The translations under genes and the position numbers were made by a program. Positions 9,523-18,572 of a stretch of DNA of 64,000 bases are shown here, in pieces. The notes beneath the pieces are model-generated. The model had not been told where the DNA came from. It saw nothing but the letters and a program-made list of their open reading frames with translations, and did no database searches. The stretch is from Peredibacter starrii. GTDB lineage: Bacteria; Bdellovibrionota; Bacteriovoracia; Bacteriovoracales; Bacteriovoracaceae. The number at the start of each line of letters is the position of its first letter. The stretch's first letter is position 1. The stretch covers positions 682,001 to 746,000 of the forward strand of contig NZ_CP139487.1 in the NCBI RefSeq assembly GCF_034259205.1, read 5' to 3'.

Positions 9523-11067
9523 ATGCCTAACTTCTCAAACTGGAAACAAGATATCCAGGCTTCCCTCGTAGTGTTCTTAGTTGCACTCCCTCTCTGTCTC
9601 GGTATTGCACTTGCTTCTGGGGCCCCACTTGCGTCAGGTTTGATTGCGGGGATCATTGGTGGTTTAGTCGTTGGTGCTGTTAGTGGTTCGGGGGTCAGTG
9701 TTTCTGGACCTGCGGCCGGACTAACCGTAATCGTAGCAGCTGCGATTATTGATATTGGTAACTTTCAAGGATTCACACTCGCGGTGGTGTTATCAGGTGT
9801 GATGCAAATCATTTTCAGCTTTGTGAAAGGCGGAAAACTTGGTGATTACTTTCCTTCATCGGTGATTAAAGGAATGCTTGCCGCAATCGGCTTGATTCTT
9901 ATCTTAAAACAATTTCCTCACGCGATTGGTTTTGATTCCGACTTCATGGGTGATCAAAGTTTTGCTGAGGCGAGTGGTAGAAACACATTTAGTGCGATTG
10001 GAATGGCCATTGAGGCAGTTCATCCAGGATCAATAATTGTTGCTCTTATCTCTGTCTTCATCATGCTTGGTTGGGAGAAGGGTGCCTATAAAGGAAATCA
10101 GTTTTTTAAAATCATTCCAGGTGCACTAGTCGCAGTTGTGACTTCGGTGGTATTGAATGAAGTTTTCAAACTTACGGCTCCTGGACTTGTGATTGAGACG
10201 TCGCACTTAGTGCAGCTTCCTTTCAGTGGTGGAATGAAAGATTTCTTCGCTGGTCTGGCCATGCCTGATTGGTCTTACCTTTCAAATCCTAAAATCTATA
10301 TAACTGCTGCAACGATTGCTGTAGTGGGATCGATTGAAAGTCTTCTTTCAGTTGAGGCCGCAGATAAGATAGATGTTGATGGACGAATCACTAATAAAAA
10401 CCGCGAGCTTCTTGCTCAAGGTTTGGGGAATGCTATTTCTGGTTTGATCGGTGGTCTTCCGGTGACTGCGGTTATCGTTCGTACGTCGGCCAACGTTTCG
10501 GCCGGAGCAAAAACAAAACTTTCTGCCATCTTTCACGGTCTATGGTTACTAAGCTGTGTGATTGCGATCCCGGCCCTTCTGAACCTTATTCCACTTTCGT
10601 GTCTCGCGGCCGTCTTGATCCTGGTTGGTTATAAATTAACAAAGCCAGAGATCATTAAAAAAATGTATGCCCGTGGTTGGAATCAATTTATTCCATTCGT
10701 CGTTACGACCCTTGCCATTCTTTTCACTGACCTATTAGTAGGAATTGGTATTGGTATGGTGGTTGGATTTATCTTCGTGATTCGTTCAAGCATGCATGCT
10801 TCAATTGTTCTGGTAAACAATGATGAAGAATGGCTCATTCGTTTCCACAAGGACGTTTCCTTCCTTCAGAAGAGTAAACTTACTGAGATGCTAATGAAGA
10901 TTCCAAATGGCGCCAATGTAGTGATTGATGGCTCTAAGAGCATCTTCGTTGATGACGATATTGTTGACCTGATTGAAGACTTCATGAAGCGTGCAAACTG
11001 TTCAGATATTAAAGTACAACTAAGAAAATCATCATTGGCGTTGAGCCCAATTTTTAGAGAGGAATAA
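9523..11067 (+). CDS. SulP-family anion (probable bicarbonate) transporter
   Basis: A 514-residue inner-membrane SulP protein: an N-terminal transporter region of 10-14 helices (starting VFLVALPLCLGIALASG, the family motif) and a short C-terminal STAS domain (from about residue 430, with VVIDGSKS). SulP proteins carry sulfate, bicarbonate or dicarboxylates. The next gene, one base downstream, is a beta-carbonic anhydrase, so bicarbonate is the best guess. Shine-Dalgarno AAAGGA precedes the ATG. Confidence 0.88.
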   Translation: MPNFSNWKQDIQASLVVFLVALPLCLGIALASGAPLASGLIAGIIGGLVVGAVSGSGVSVSGPAAGLTVIVAAAIIDIGNFQGFTLAVVLSGVMQIIFSFVKGGKLGDYFPSSVIKGMLAAIGLILILKQFPHAIGFDSDFMGDQSFAEASGRNTFSAIGMAIEAVHPGSIIVALISVFIMLGWEKGAYKGNQFFKIIPGALVAVVTSVVLNEVFKLTAPGLVIETSHLVQLPFSGGMKDFFAGLAMPDWSYLSNPKIYITAATIAVVGSIESLLSVEAADKIDVDGRITNKNRELLAQGLGNAISGLIGGLPVTAVIVRTSANVSAGAKTKLSAIFHGLWLLSCVIAIPALLNLIPLSCLAAVLILVGYKLTKPEIIKKMYARGWNQFIPFVVTTLAILFTDLLVGIGIGMVVGFIFVIRSSMHASIVLVNNDEEWLIRFHKDVSFLQKSKLTEMLMKIPNGANVVIDGSKSIFVDDDIVDLIEDFMKRANCSDIKVQLRKSSLALSPIFREE

Positions 11068-11068
11068 G

Positions 11069-11698
11069 ATGGATAGAATCAAACATCTCTTACTGGAGAA
11101 CCGCGCCTGGGCGCAGTCAAAGCTGGACATCGATCCAGATTACTTTGCGAAGATGGCCAAAGACCAGAATCCAGAGTTTCTTTATATCGGTTGTTCAGAC
11201 TCACGTGTTCCTCCAACAGAAATGACTAATCTTGACCCTGGTCAAATGTTCATTCACAGAAATATTGCAAATCTTGTCGTTCATACCGACATGAACTTCC
11301 TAAGCGTTCTTCAATACGCCGTAAATAATCTCAAAGTTCCTCATATTATCGTTTGTGGTCACTATAACTGTGGTGGTGTGAAAGCAGCACTTTCTACTCA
11401 CAGTTTAGGGATGCTTAATAATTGGGTGAGAAATATTAAAGACGTTTATTTTTTTAACAAGCTTGAAGTAGATTCTCAAAAATCTGAAACTGAGAGAGTG
11501 AATAAGCTGGTTGAATTAAACGTTATTGAACAAGTAAAAAACCTCATGCACACATCAATCGTTCAGAAGGCATGGCATGAAAGAAAAATGCCTTACATTC
11601 ACGGTTGGGTCTATGACATCAATACTGGTCTTATCAAAACGCTTTTAACAGTAGACCCTGATACGAAGCTTGATTCGGCCTATCGATTTGATTACTAG
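11069..11698 (+). CDS. can: Beta-carbonic anhydrase
   Basis: A 209-residue enzyme interconverting CO2 and bicarbonate in the cytoplasm. Zinc ligands are C42 (CSDSR), H98 and C101 (HYNCGG); the D44/R46 dyad and the HRNIAN motif are intact, so it should be active. GAGG overlaps the end of the SulP gene and the ATG follows its stop by one base, so the two are co-translated. This couples anion entry to CO2 hydration. The TAG stop forms CTAG, shared with the stop of the convergent protease gene. Confidence 0.93.
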   Translation: MDRIKHLLLENRAWAQSKLDIDPDYFAKMAKDQNPEFLYIGCSDSRVPPTEMTNLDPGQMFIHRNIANLVVHTDMNFLSVLQYAVNNLKVPHIIVCGHYNCGGVKAALSTHSLGMLNNWVRNIKDVYFFNKLEVDSQKSETERVNKLVELNVIEQVKNLMHTSIVQKAWHERKMPYIHGWVYDINTGLIKTLLTVDPDTKLDSAYRFDY

Positions 11699-12360
11699 TT
11701 GCTAAAAATCCAAGGTAAGTATGCGGACAGGAGGGGATTGAGTGAAAAATTCCCTTCTGGCCCGTGAGAAAATGTCGAGTGAATGGCCACAAGCTGGATC
11801 TCATTCCCATTCTGCATGAAAATCGGTCCCCCTGAATCCCCTGAACGAGAATATTCATCATTGAGTTCCAGAACTTCTTCCGCGGGATTGACCTTGCGGA
11901 GAGTTGGAGTAATCACTGTTCTTAGATTCTTTTTATCTCTCGCTCCAAAACCAAAACGATAAAACTTTCCAAAAAACTTTCTCTCCGAGGCAATTGGATG
12001 AACTTTGATAAAAGCAGGAAGCTTTTCTTTCATCTGAATTTTGGCGAGATCTGAATAATAACGGGATTGATGAGGATTGTAGGTCGGATGGAGTTTAAAG
12101 TCTTTTATCTCAAGGGAAGTCTGTTTTGGATCATAGACCTCTTGAGTGAAAACTCGCACGCTCTTCACATTGCCTTCTAAGCAATGAGCAGCAGTGATGA
12201 GCATTTGATCCGAGACCGCGACACCGGTACAAGTGAAGACACCGCCAGGTCTCGTGACTTCAATTAATAAACTAGAATTGAATTGTTCCCAATCATAGGA
12301 TTTGGCAAAGCTTAGTAAACTCATGAATAGCACCATTAGGAAGAAGGTAATCTTCAGCAT
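11695..12360 (-). CDS. Secreted trypsin-like serine protease (S1 family)
   Basis: A 221-residue S1 protease with an N-terminal signal peptide (TFFLMVLFMSLLSFA) and the complete triad: H59 in TAAHC, D104 in SDLAKI and S176 in GDSGGP. C44 and C60 can form the usual disulfide. There is no long propeptide. It is the downstream gene of a tandem pair; 18 bases separate it from its paralogue, which lies upstream on the same strand. Export to the periplasm or outside is expected. Confidence 0.9.
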   Translation of the reverse strand: MLKITFFLMVLFMSLLSFAKSYDWEQFNSSLLIEVTRPGGVFTCTGVAVSDQMLITAAHCLEGNVKSVRVFTQEVYDPKQTSLEIKDFKLHPTYNPHQSRYYSDLAKIQMKEKLPAFIKVHPIASERKFFGKFYRFGFGARDKKNLRTVITPTLRKVNPAEEVLELNDEYSRSGDSGGPIFMQNGNEIQLVAIHSTFSHGPEGNFSLNPLLSAYLPWIFSN

Positions 12361-12378
12361 GGTTTATGCTACACGAAT

Positions 12379-13008
12379 CTAAGCTACAATCCACTCGCGG
12401 TGAGATGAGAGAAGTGGGTTAAATGAGTGTTTGCCTTCCGGGCCAAACGAGAGCGTCGAGTGAATGGCCACTAGATACATCTGGCCATTGTTCTGCATGA
12501 AAATTGGGCCGCCTGAGTCACCTGAGTATGAGTACATGTCATTGAGCTCAAGGATTTTTTCCATCGGACGAATGTTTCGAAGTTCAGGTGTAACCATCGT
12601 GCGAACATTTTCAGCCCCACGAGCACCGTAACCAAGACGCATGATTTTACCAGAAAGGTTCATGTCTTTCTTGATGATCGGATAGAACTTCGTTTCTTTT
12701 GGAAGAGTGCCTTTAAGTTTAATTTTGGCGATGTCAGAGCGGAAGTTCGATTCTTTTGAATCGTAGTCTGGGTGAATCTCGAATGAATCGATTTCCCAGA
12801 ATTTACCTTTTGATTTGTAAGAAGCTTCGTTTGAAATTCTAACTTTAAGAATTTCACCTTCGAGGCAGTGAGCGGCCGTAAGAACCGTATTGTTGTTGAT
12901 AGCAACACCTGTGCAGGTAAAAACACCTGTAGGGCGTGTGACTTCAATCAGTAAGCTTGAGTTGAAATTCGACCAGTCAATTAAGGTTGTCATAAGGTTC
13001 ACCATCAT
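12379..13008 (-). CDS. Trypsin-like serine protease paralogue without a signal peptide
   Basis: A 209-residue S1 protease, roughly half identical to the neighbour by eye, with triad H47 (TAAHC), D92 (SDIAKI) and S165 (GDSGGP). The alignment starts at residue 11 (DWSNFNSSLL), leaving only MMVNLMTTLI before it, too short for a signal peptide; an in-frame TAA lies five codons upstream of the first ATG, so no longer start exists. Either the signal region was lost, or the protein acts in the cytoplasm or is inert. AAGG touches the first ATG, so the second or third Met may be used. Confidence 0.8.
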   Translation of the reverse strand: MMVNLMTTLIDWSNFNSSLLIEVTRPTGVFTCTGVAINNNTVLTAAHCLEGEILKVRISNEASYKSKGKFWEIDSFEIHPDYDSKESNFRSDIAKIKLKGTLPKETKFYPIIKKDMNLSGKIMRLGYGARGAENVRTMVTPELRNIRPMEKILELNDMYSYSGDSGGPIFMQNNGQMYLVAIHSTLSFGPEGKHSFNPLLSSHREWIVA

Positions 13009-13074
13009 CCTTGATTCAAATTAGACCTTCATGACCCGTCCTGGGCCGTGACCTGTGACTATTATAAAAGAATT

Positions 13075-13101
13075 AAAAAGCCCGTGTCTAAGGTGCTTTT
13101 T
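13075..13101. terminator. Bidirectional intrinsic terminator-like hairpin
   Basis: AAAAAGC (13075-13081) and GCTTTTT (13095-13101) pair across a 13-base gap, with one extra C/G step inside. The A and T runs give a U-tract on either strand. It lies downstream of the second SulP gene (minus strand) and upstream of the proteases, where a terminator is expected. Confidence 0.5.
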
Positions 13102-13182
13102 GACACTCTGTAAATAGTGGTAATCCAATGAAATCAGGATACTTTAAATTTATGTGCGAAGGATTTAATCGAAAGATTCTGG

Positions 13183-13218
13183 CACTTTCAAGCCACCACG
13201 GGGTGATGTTTGAAAGTG
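13183..13218. repeat. Two-tier hairpin in the SulP-protease gap
   Basis: CACTTTCAA (13183-13191) and TTGAAAGTG (13210-13218) are perfect 9-base inverted repeats. Inside them CACC (13194-13197) and GGTG (13202-13205) pair again over a four-base loop. There is no T-run on either side, so it is not a simple terminator. It could be a 3'-UTR structure of the second SulP mRNA or a protein-binding site. Confidence 0.45.
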
Positions 13219-13266
13219 TTAGAAATTAAGGTATGACGCTAAGTGAACGCTATAGGTTAAGTCCTT

Positions 13267-14841
13267 CTATTTACGATAGCGAGTGCTGTGCGAGTGCTCA
13301 GAAATGCTACGATGTGTATCAAGACCAGTGATCTTGATTGATACTTGATCATGGTTTTTCTTGATGGTTTCAATCATTTGGAAACAGCTGTGTTCCACTA
13401 ATTTTGAGTCGGCAAAATCGATTACAATATGAGAGTTGGCGGGAATTTTTTCGAGAAGGGTCTTCTTGAAACTGTAACTGTTAGTGAAACCTACTGGACT
13501 ATAAATTTTAAGAGTTAGTTCTCCACCTTCTTCTTTTGCTTCGTGCTTAACGTGGAAAATATCGCTGAAACTCATACCGTGATAAAGATTCAAAATAAGT
13601 TGGCACACGAGACCTGCAATAACTCCCACAAGTAAATCAATACTGAGAGTAATGAGGAAGGTCACCATGAATGGTGAAAACTGATCTACGCCGATTTTAT
13701 AAGTGTGGGAGAACTCATTTGGTGAGGCGAGACGGAAGCCGGTGAAGACCAGCATCGCGGCCAGAGTCGCAGATGGAATCATGTGAAGAATATTTGGGAA
13801 GAGAGCGACTGATACCAGGAGCAAACATCCGTGAATGAAGTTTGATTGAGCGGTCTTGGCGCCGTTATCAATGTTTGCTCGTGAGCGAACAATTTCAGAG
13901 ATCATTGGAAGACCGCCAACTAGTGAGGCCAAAAGATTTCCAGCTCCAGTTGCGATCAAATCTTGGTTTAAGTTCGAGCTCTTCTTCTCAGGGTCCATTC
14001 CATCAACGGCGTTTACAGTTAGAAGGGACTCAATTGAACCTACGAGCGAAAGCATCACAATGTACTTAATTGAGATCCAGCTTGTGATAGAAGACCAATC
14101 GGGGAAAGCAAAGGCACTAAAAAACGATGAGGGAAGATTAATTAGGAATGATGAATCTACGTGATAGTTGGTGTTTAAGAATTCATAGTTGTGAGCGTTC
14201 TCAAAATCAAAAATCGAACCAAGAGTCATTGAAGCCGCGAGCGCAAGGATCGCTGCTGGAATTGCTTTTAATTTTCCCTTCGCAAATTTAGGCCAGAAGA
14301 TCAGGAAGAGGAGAGTAATGACTCCGATGATGGCAACTTCAGGGTTAAGTCCCAAAATATGAGTAGGGAATTCTCCTAAGAGGGCAATTGGACTTTTAGA
14401 AACCGGCACCACACCCAAAATATTGTGACATTGTTTTGCGATGATGATTACACCGATGGCCGAAAGCATTCCGTGAACCACGCTCTTAGGAATGATCTCG
14501 CCGATAATGCCGGCCTTCGAGAAACCAAAAATAATTTGAATTATGGCCGCAACTACACCAACAGCTAAGGTTTTCTTATAACCCATGACCGGATCGCCCA
14601 TGCCAAGTTCTGTTACTGCACCAATCACAATAACAATAAGACCTGCCGCCGGACCTTTAATAGTAAGTCTCGCACTCCCCAGAAGAGAGCCAAAGATACC
14701 ACCAATAACTGCCGTATAAATACCTGCAATAGGAGGAAAGCCCGAGGCGATAGAAATTCCTAAGCAGAGTGGAAGAGCGAGTAGGAAAACAAAGAATCCA
14801 GATTTAAAGTCTTGCGCAAAAGTTTGAGAGTTAAAAATCAT
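13267..14841 (-). CDS. Second SulP-family anion transporter
   Basis: A 524-residue SulP protein with the same layout as the one at 9523: N-terminal VFLLALPLCLGISIASG, a membrane domain with the conserved SLVGSIESLLTVNAVD segment, and a C-terminal STAS domain (from about residue 440, VIDFADSKLV). It is a diverged paralogue rather than a recent copy. It has no carbonic anhydrase neighbour, so substrate is open (bicarbonate or sulfate). GGAG five bases before the ATG supports the start. Confidence 0.87.
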   Translation of the reverse strand: MIFNSQTFAQDFKSGFFVFLLALPLCLGISIASGFPPIAGIYTAVIGGIFGSLLGSARLTIKGPAAGLIVIVIGAVTELGMGDPVMGYKKTLAVGVVAAIIQIIFGFSKAGIIGEIIPKSVVHGMLSAIGVIIIAKQCHNILGVVPVSKSPIALLGEFPTHILGLNPEVAIIGVITLLFLIFWPKFAKGKLKAIPAAILALAASMTLGSIFDFENAHNYEFLNTNYHVDSSFLINLPSSFFSAFAFPDWSSITSWISIKYIVMLSLVGSIESLLTVNAVDGMDPEKKSSNLNQDLIATGAGNLLASLVGGLPMISEIVRSRANIDNGAKTAQSNFIHGCLLLVSVALFPNILHMIPSATLAAMLVFTGFRLASPNEFSHTYKIGVDQFSPFMVTFLITLSIDLLVGVIAGLVCQLILNLYHGMSFSDIFHVKHEAKEEGGELTLKIYSPVGFTNSYSFKKTLLEKIPANSHIVIDFADSKLVEHSCFQMIETIKKNHDQVSIKITGLDTHRSISEHSHSTRYRK

Positions 14842-14860
14842 AAAGTCTCCAGTTTCAAGA

Positions 14861-14866
14861 ATTATA
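14861..14866 (-). promoter_or_regulatory. Consensus -10 box upstream of the second SulP gene
   Basis: Read on the minus strand this is a perfect TATAAT, 20 bases before the SulP ATG. No convincing -35 box lies 16-18 bases further up, so the promoter is either extended or activator-dependent. Confidence 0.35.
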
Positions 14867-14926
14867 GAATTTGATCTTTTGAAATGGTAGGATGAAGAAA
14901 TTAGATTTTTTTAATCTGGATTATGC

Positions 14927-15586
14927 ATGACACCCATTACTCACATTGAAACACCTTTTAACGAGAAATTTGGAGTTCCTCGTCAACCGCTATTGGTGAT
15001 GGAGGCCTGGGGCAAGATGCGTTTTCCGAAAAATGATTTTTATGTCGAGGCCTTTCGTGAGATTGAAGCATCAACTCACTTATGGCTCATTTTCGAGTTT
15101 CATCAAATTCCTAATTTTGGCTTTAATGGTCTTGTGCGACCTCCAAGGTTTGAAGGTAAAAAGAAACTCGGGGTGTATGCCACGAGAAGTCCACATCGTC
15201 CGAATCGGATTGGTCTTTCAGTCGTTAGATTTGATCGATTGGAAATTTTAGCGAATGAAATTGTTCTATGGGTGAAGGGTGTGGACTTAGTTAATGGCAC
15301 TCCTGTTTTTGATATTAAGCCATACGTTCCTTACACGGATAGAATCTTAGATGCAGTTTCCGAAAATTTTGATGAAGCTCCTAAGAACTTAAACGTCACA
15401 TGGAAATGTCATCCGGAACTAAGCCGTGAAGAGCGAGAGTTATTTGAAAAGGTTGTGGCCCTAGATCCTAGACCTGGACACGATAAAGACCTGCAAGGTG
15501 AGTACGGTGTCTCACTTGCAGGTTGGAATATTCGATTTCGTTTTATCGATGAAGGTTTTGAAATTTTCGAAGTGACTAAAGCTTAA
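14927..15586 (+). CDS. trmO: tRNA t6A37 N6-methyltransferase (TsaA/YaeB family)
   Basis: A 219-residue protein with the TrmO signatures GVPRQPLL, STHLWLIFEFH, RPPRF, GVYATRSPHRPNRIGLS and DIKPYVPYTD. TrmO uses AdoMet through a beta-barrel fold to methylate t6A at position 37 of tRNAs. The C-terminal half (WKCHPELS...) is the usual accessory domain. It overlaps the convergent sulfatase-fold gene by 11 bases. Confidence 0.92.
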   Translation: MTPITHIETPFNEKFGVPRQPLLVMEAWGKMRFPKNDFYVEAFREIEASTHLWLIFEFHQIPNFGFNGLVRPPRFEGKKKLGVYATRSPHRPNRIGLSVVRFDRLEILANEIVLWVKGVDLVNGTPVFDIKPYVPYTDRILDAVSENFDEAPKNLNVTWKCHPELSREERELFEKVVALDPRPGHDKDLQGEYGVSLAGWNIRFRFIDEGFEIFEVTKA

Positions 15587-17186
15587 CTTTGAAATCGTAG
15601 AGGCCATCGTCTTTAAACTGAACTTCCACCTGACCAGCAAATCCATCAATATCATTTCCAAAGATCACGTAGTTTTCTACTGGTTTAATGGCGTCTTGAT
15701 TAATGGCGTAGCCCAGTTCTTTAGAAAGCAGCAGGGACAGATTATAGTGAGTCACATTCTTTTGAACGGTCTTCATCTCGGCCGGTAATTCAGCATTGAA
15801 TGACATCGCCAGGAATGGAACTTCCCAAGAAGCAGGGATAAGCGCACCATGACCCCAGTTCCCACCTTCGCCCAGAGCTTCTCCATGATCAGAAACATAA
15901 ACCACAAGAACGGATTGTTTTGAGTTCTTAACAATCGAATGGAATTCTTTCATGAACGTATCAAATTCCACCACAGAGTTATCGTAGTGATCAACCTTGT
16001 TTGAACCCTTGAAAACGTTTGATTCTGGGCTAAAACGAAGTTCCCAAGGTGCGTGAGATCCACGCTGATGAAGCATGATGAATTGCTTTTCAGGCTTATC
16101 AAGCATTGCTTTTAGAGATGGGAGTAAGTCACGGTCAAGTGCCGCTTGATGATTGACAGTTTGAGGTGAGATATCTTCTAACGTTTTGTATTCATCCAGT
16201 GAGGCCGCACATAAGTAAGGAGCGATATAACGGAGCTGCTCAGCACTTTGGATAGATAAAAAGTGAGTCGTGTACTTTTGTTTTTTGGCGAGTTTAAACA
16301 GGCAATGCTCACCCTTGGCCGCTTTGATACTACCTGCTGGACCAAATCCCATATTTAATAAGAATGCGACGGCGATATCAGTCGATACTCCGCTTGAAAG
16401 TGCGCGCGAATAAAAGAAATTGGGATCTTGAGAAATTGATTTCAAAAACGGAGTGGTTGATCTTTCATACCCAAATAGCTCCATATGATTTGGCGTGAGA
16501 CTTTCTCCAAGAATGAAAATGACTTTATCCCATTTTGCCTGCCTCTCATTTTGAAGTTTCAAATCAAGCGACACACTTTTAGCGTCGAGCTGGTTATTTC
16601 CCATGAGCTTATGAGGCAGGATTTTTCCCGAGAAATAAGAGAAGGCAAGATAGACATTCATACCCGCGAGTTCTCGCGTAGAAGGTTGTCTTCCCCAAGT
16701 ATTTCCTGTCACAAATGTGCGGATCGGGTTGTAGATAAAATACAGGCAAAAGATCAGACCAAGATATTTAACCTTATATAGTTCTTTCGAGTTTTTAAAT
16801 GCAAACCAACCCAAGAGGCACGGAACGATTGTGAAAAGCAAAGGTATGAAAACGTGATGGAGTTCAACAAGGAGTGTTCCCTGAACTTCATTAAACTGAG
16901 TGAGAAGAAGGTAGATCTCATTCGGTAAGAGTTGAGTACCATAATAGGACAAGTGTCCCATCTGAAAAGCATTGAGGATCATGACGAAAGAGAGAAACAA
17001 ATAGCGAAGAAACTTGTTTGAAATAAAGGTCGCTGCCAAAAGAATCGCAAACACACCAAAGTACTTCCCAAAAGTCAGCCAGACGATGTGGATGTCTTTA
17101 ACCCAGTAAAAGAGGTATTGCTGTGCAAGAGTTAAAACAAAGAATACGAGGGCCAAGCCCAGGTGATGAGTTAATTTTTTGAACAT
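15576..17186 (-). CDS. Sulfatase-fold membrane phosphoethanolamine transferase-like protein
   Basis: A 536-residue protein with about five N-terminal membrane helices (residues 10-160) and a large periplasmic alkaline-phosphatase-fold domain. Visible motifs are ILGESLTPNHMELFGY (nucleophile loop), RSTTPFL, HQRGSHAPWE and SDHGEALGEGGNWGHG (metal site). EptA/CptA/OpgE-type enzymes move phosphoethanolamine from phospholipid to lipid A, core sugars or glucans. The acceptor here is unknown, but the adjacent surface-polysaccharide genes make LPS decoration likely. It is divergent from the epimerase gene. Confidence 0.82.
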   Translation of the reverse strand: MFKKLTHHLGLALVFFVLTLAQQYLFYWVKDIHIVWLTFGKYFGVFAILLAATFISNKFLRYLFLSFVMILNAFQMGHLSYYGTQLLPNEIYLLLTQFNEVQGTLLVELHHVFIPLLFTIVPCLLGWFAFKNSKELYKVKYLGLIFCLYFIYNPIRTFVTGNTWGRQPSTRELAGMNVYLAFSYFSGKILPHKLMGNNQLDAKSVSLDLKLQNERQAKWDKVIFILGESLTPNHMELFGYERSTTPFLKSISQDPNFFYSRALSSGVSTDIAVAFLLNMGFGPAGSIKAAKGEHCLFKLAKKQKYTTHFLSIQSAEQLRYIAPYLCAASLDEYKTLEDISPQTVNHQAALDRDLLPSLKAMLDKPEKQFIMLHQRGSHAPWELRFSPESNVFKGSNKVDHYDNSVVEFDTFMKEFHSIVKNSKQSVLVVYVSDHGEALGEGGNWGHGALIPASWEVPFLAMSFNAELPAEMKTVQKNVTHYNLSLLLSKELGYAINQDAIKPVENYVIFGNDIDGFAGQVEVQFKDDGLYDFKVKL

Positions 17187-17232
17187 GATTCATCATGACA
17201 TAATTAAGATGCTCTTGCTATGATCATGGCCT

Positions 17233-18180
17233 ATGAAGAAAGTATTATTGACAGGTGCAGCGGGACTAATTGGGGCCAAGACAGCGGAAAAGCTACTTGC
17301 TCAGGGGATTGAAGTTGTTGGGATTGATAATCTTAATGACTATTACGATGTTAACCTTAAGCACTACCGACTATCTCAAATTAAAGATCCAAAGTTTCAT
17401 TTTCACCAAATTGATATCGAAGACAAATCCAAATTGCGTGAACTGTTCAAAGCGAACCGATTTGATGTGGTTTTTAACCTGGCCGCTCGAGCTGGTGTTC
17501 GTTATTCGATGGAAAACCCAGATATTTACATGACCACAAATGCGATGGGGACTTTAAATCTCCTTGAATGCATGCGTGAGTTCAAGGTCTCTAAGTTTGT
17601 ATTGGCATCTACCAGCTCTTTGTATGCAGGTCAGGCGATGCCTTTCAAAGAGGACCTTGCAGTAAACACTCCGATTTCTCCTTACGCTGCTTCAAAAAAA
17701 GCCGCAGAGGTAATGGCCTACACTTATCACTATTTGTACGGCATTGATGTTTCGATCGTTCGATACTTCACCGTTTATGGGCCTGCAGGCAGACCTGATA
17801 TGTCGCCGTTTATCTTTGCTGATAAGATTTTAAAAGGTGAAGAGCTTCCTGTGTTTGGTGATGGTACTCAATCAAGAGATTTCACTTTCGTGGATGATAT
17901 TGCTGAGGGGACCATTCTTGCGGGCAAGAAACTTGGTTTTGAGATCATCAATCTAGGTGGCGGTAATAATCCTTATACGCTTCTTCAGATGATTGAACTT
18001 ATGGAGAAGTTTTCAGGTAAGAAAGCAAAACTTAAATTGGGTGACCGAATTAAGGCCGATATGGATGTGACTTGGGCGGACATTTCGAAAGCAAAAAGGC
18101 TCCTCGGATGGGAGCCTAAGATTTCATTTGAAGAGGGGATCGCGAGACTAGTGAAGTGGCATCAAACCACTTCTCTTTAA
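17233..18180 (+). CDS. NAD-dependent epimerase, UDP-glucuronate 4-epimerase-like
   Basis: A 315-residue extended SDR enzyme. GAAGLIGAKTAEKLL is the NAD-binding loop, GIDNLNDYYDVNLKHYRL is typical of the UDP-glucuronate 4-epimerase (CapI/GAE) group, and the catalytic YAASKKAAE is preceded by STSSLY. It would make UDP-galacturonate or a related 4-epimer for the glycans encoded further right. No obvious Shine-Dalgarno. Its TAA shares TTAA with the convergent lipoprotein gene. Confidence 0.82.
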   Translation: MKKVLLTGAAGLIGAKTAEKLLAQGIEVVGIDNLNDYYDVNLKHYRLSQIKDPKFHFHQIDIEDKSKLRELFKANRFDVVFNLAARAGVRYSMENPDIYMTTNAMGTLNLLECMREFKVSKFVLASTSSLYAGQAMPFKEDLAVNTPISPYAASKKAAEVMAYTYHYLYGIDVSIVRYFTVYGPAGRPDMSPFIFADKILKGEELPVFGDGTQSRDFTFVDDIAEGTILAGKKLGFEIINLGGGNNPYTLLQMIELMEKFSGKKAKLKLGDRIKADMDVTWADISKAKRLLGWEPKISFEEGIARLVKWHQTTSL

Positions 18181-18572
18181 AATTTCTCAGTTCTAAAAGT
18201 ATAAGTTCTTAAAGTTTTGTCTTGATGAAAATGCAGAACAAGCGATGCTGTTTTTGTTGATGAAGAGCTAGAGTCGCCCCCTACATTCATCCCTGTCCAG
18301 TTCCAAAAACCCGCACTAGATATATAGTGAGAGATTCCTCCACCTACAGAACTACTTTCATTAGATCGGCGGCTATATGCCCACATATCTCCCTCTGGAG
18401 TCTTTTCAACGACATCTGGGGTTCCGAAATTTTCTAAAACTTGAGATTGGCTAGTTTTGCCTTTGACCAATTTGTCATTTATTTCCAAGGCATTGATTTT
18501 TGTTTGAGATTTCTCTGTGCTCGAACAAGCAACTGTAACAAGAGCGATAAAGATAAGTGATGTGATTTTCAT
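18177..18572 (-). CDS. Small lipoprotein with BamE/SmpA-like domain
   Basis: A 131-residue protein with a lipoprotein signal (SLIFIALVTVAC, then SS) and a short BamE-like segment, KGKTSQSQVLENFGTPDVV, followed by a strand region with a Ser/Gly-rich insert near residues 70-100 that is unusual for BamE. BamE-fold proteins sit in the outer membrane and often assist beta-barrel assembly or other envelope jobs. Whether it is BamE itself is doubtful because of the insert. Its Shine-Dalgarno is buried in a hairpin (see next entry). Confidence 0.7.
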   Translation of the reverse strand: MKITSLIFIALVTVACSSTEKSQTKINALEINDKLVKGKTSQSQVLENFGTPDVVEKTPEGDMWAYSRRSNESSSVGGGISHYISSAGFWNWTGMNVGGDSSSSSTKTASLVLHFHQDKTLRTYTFRTEKF

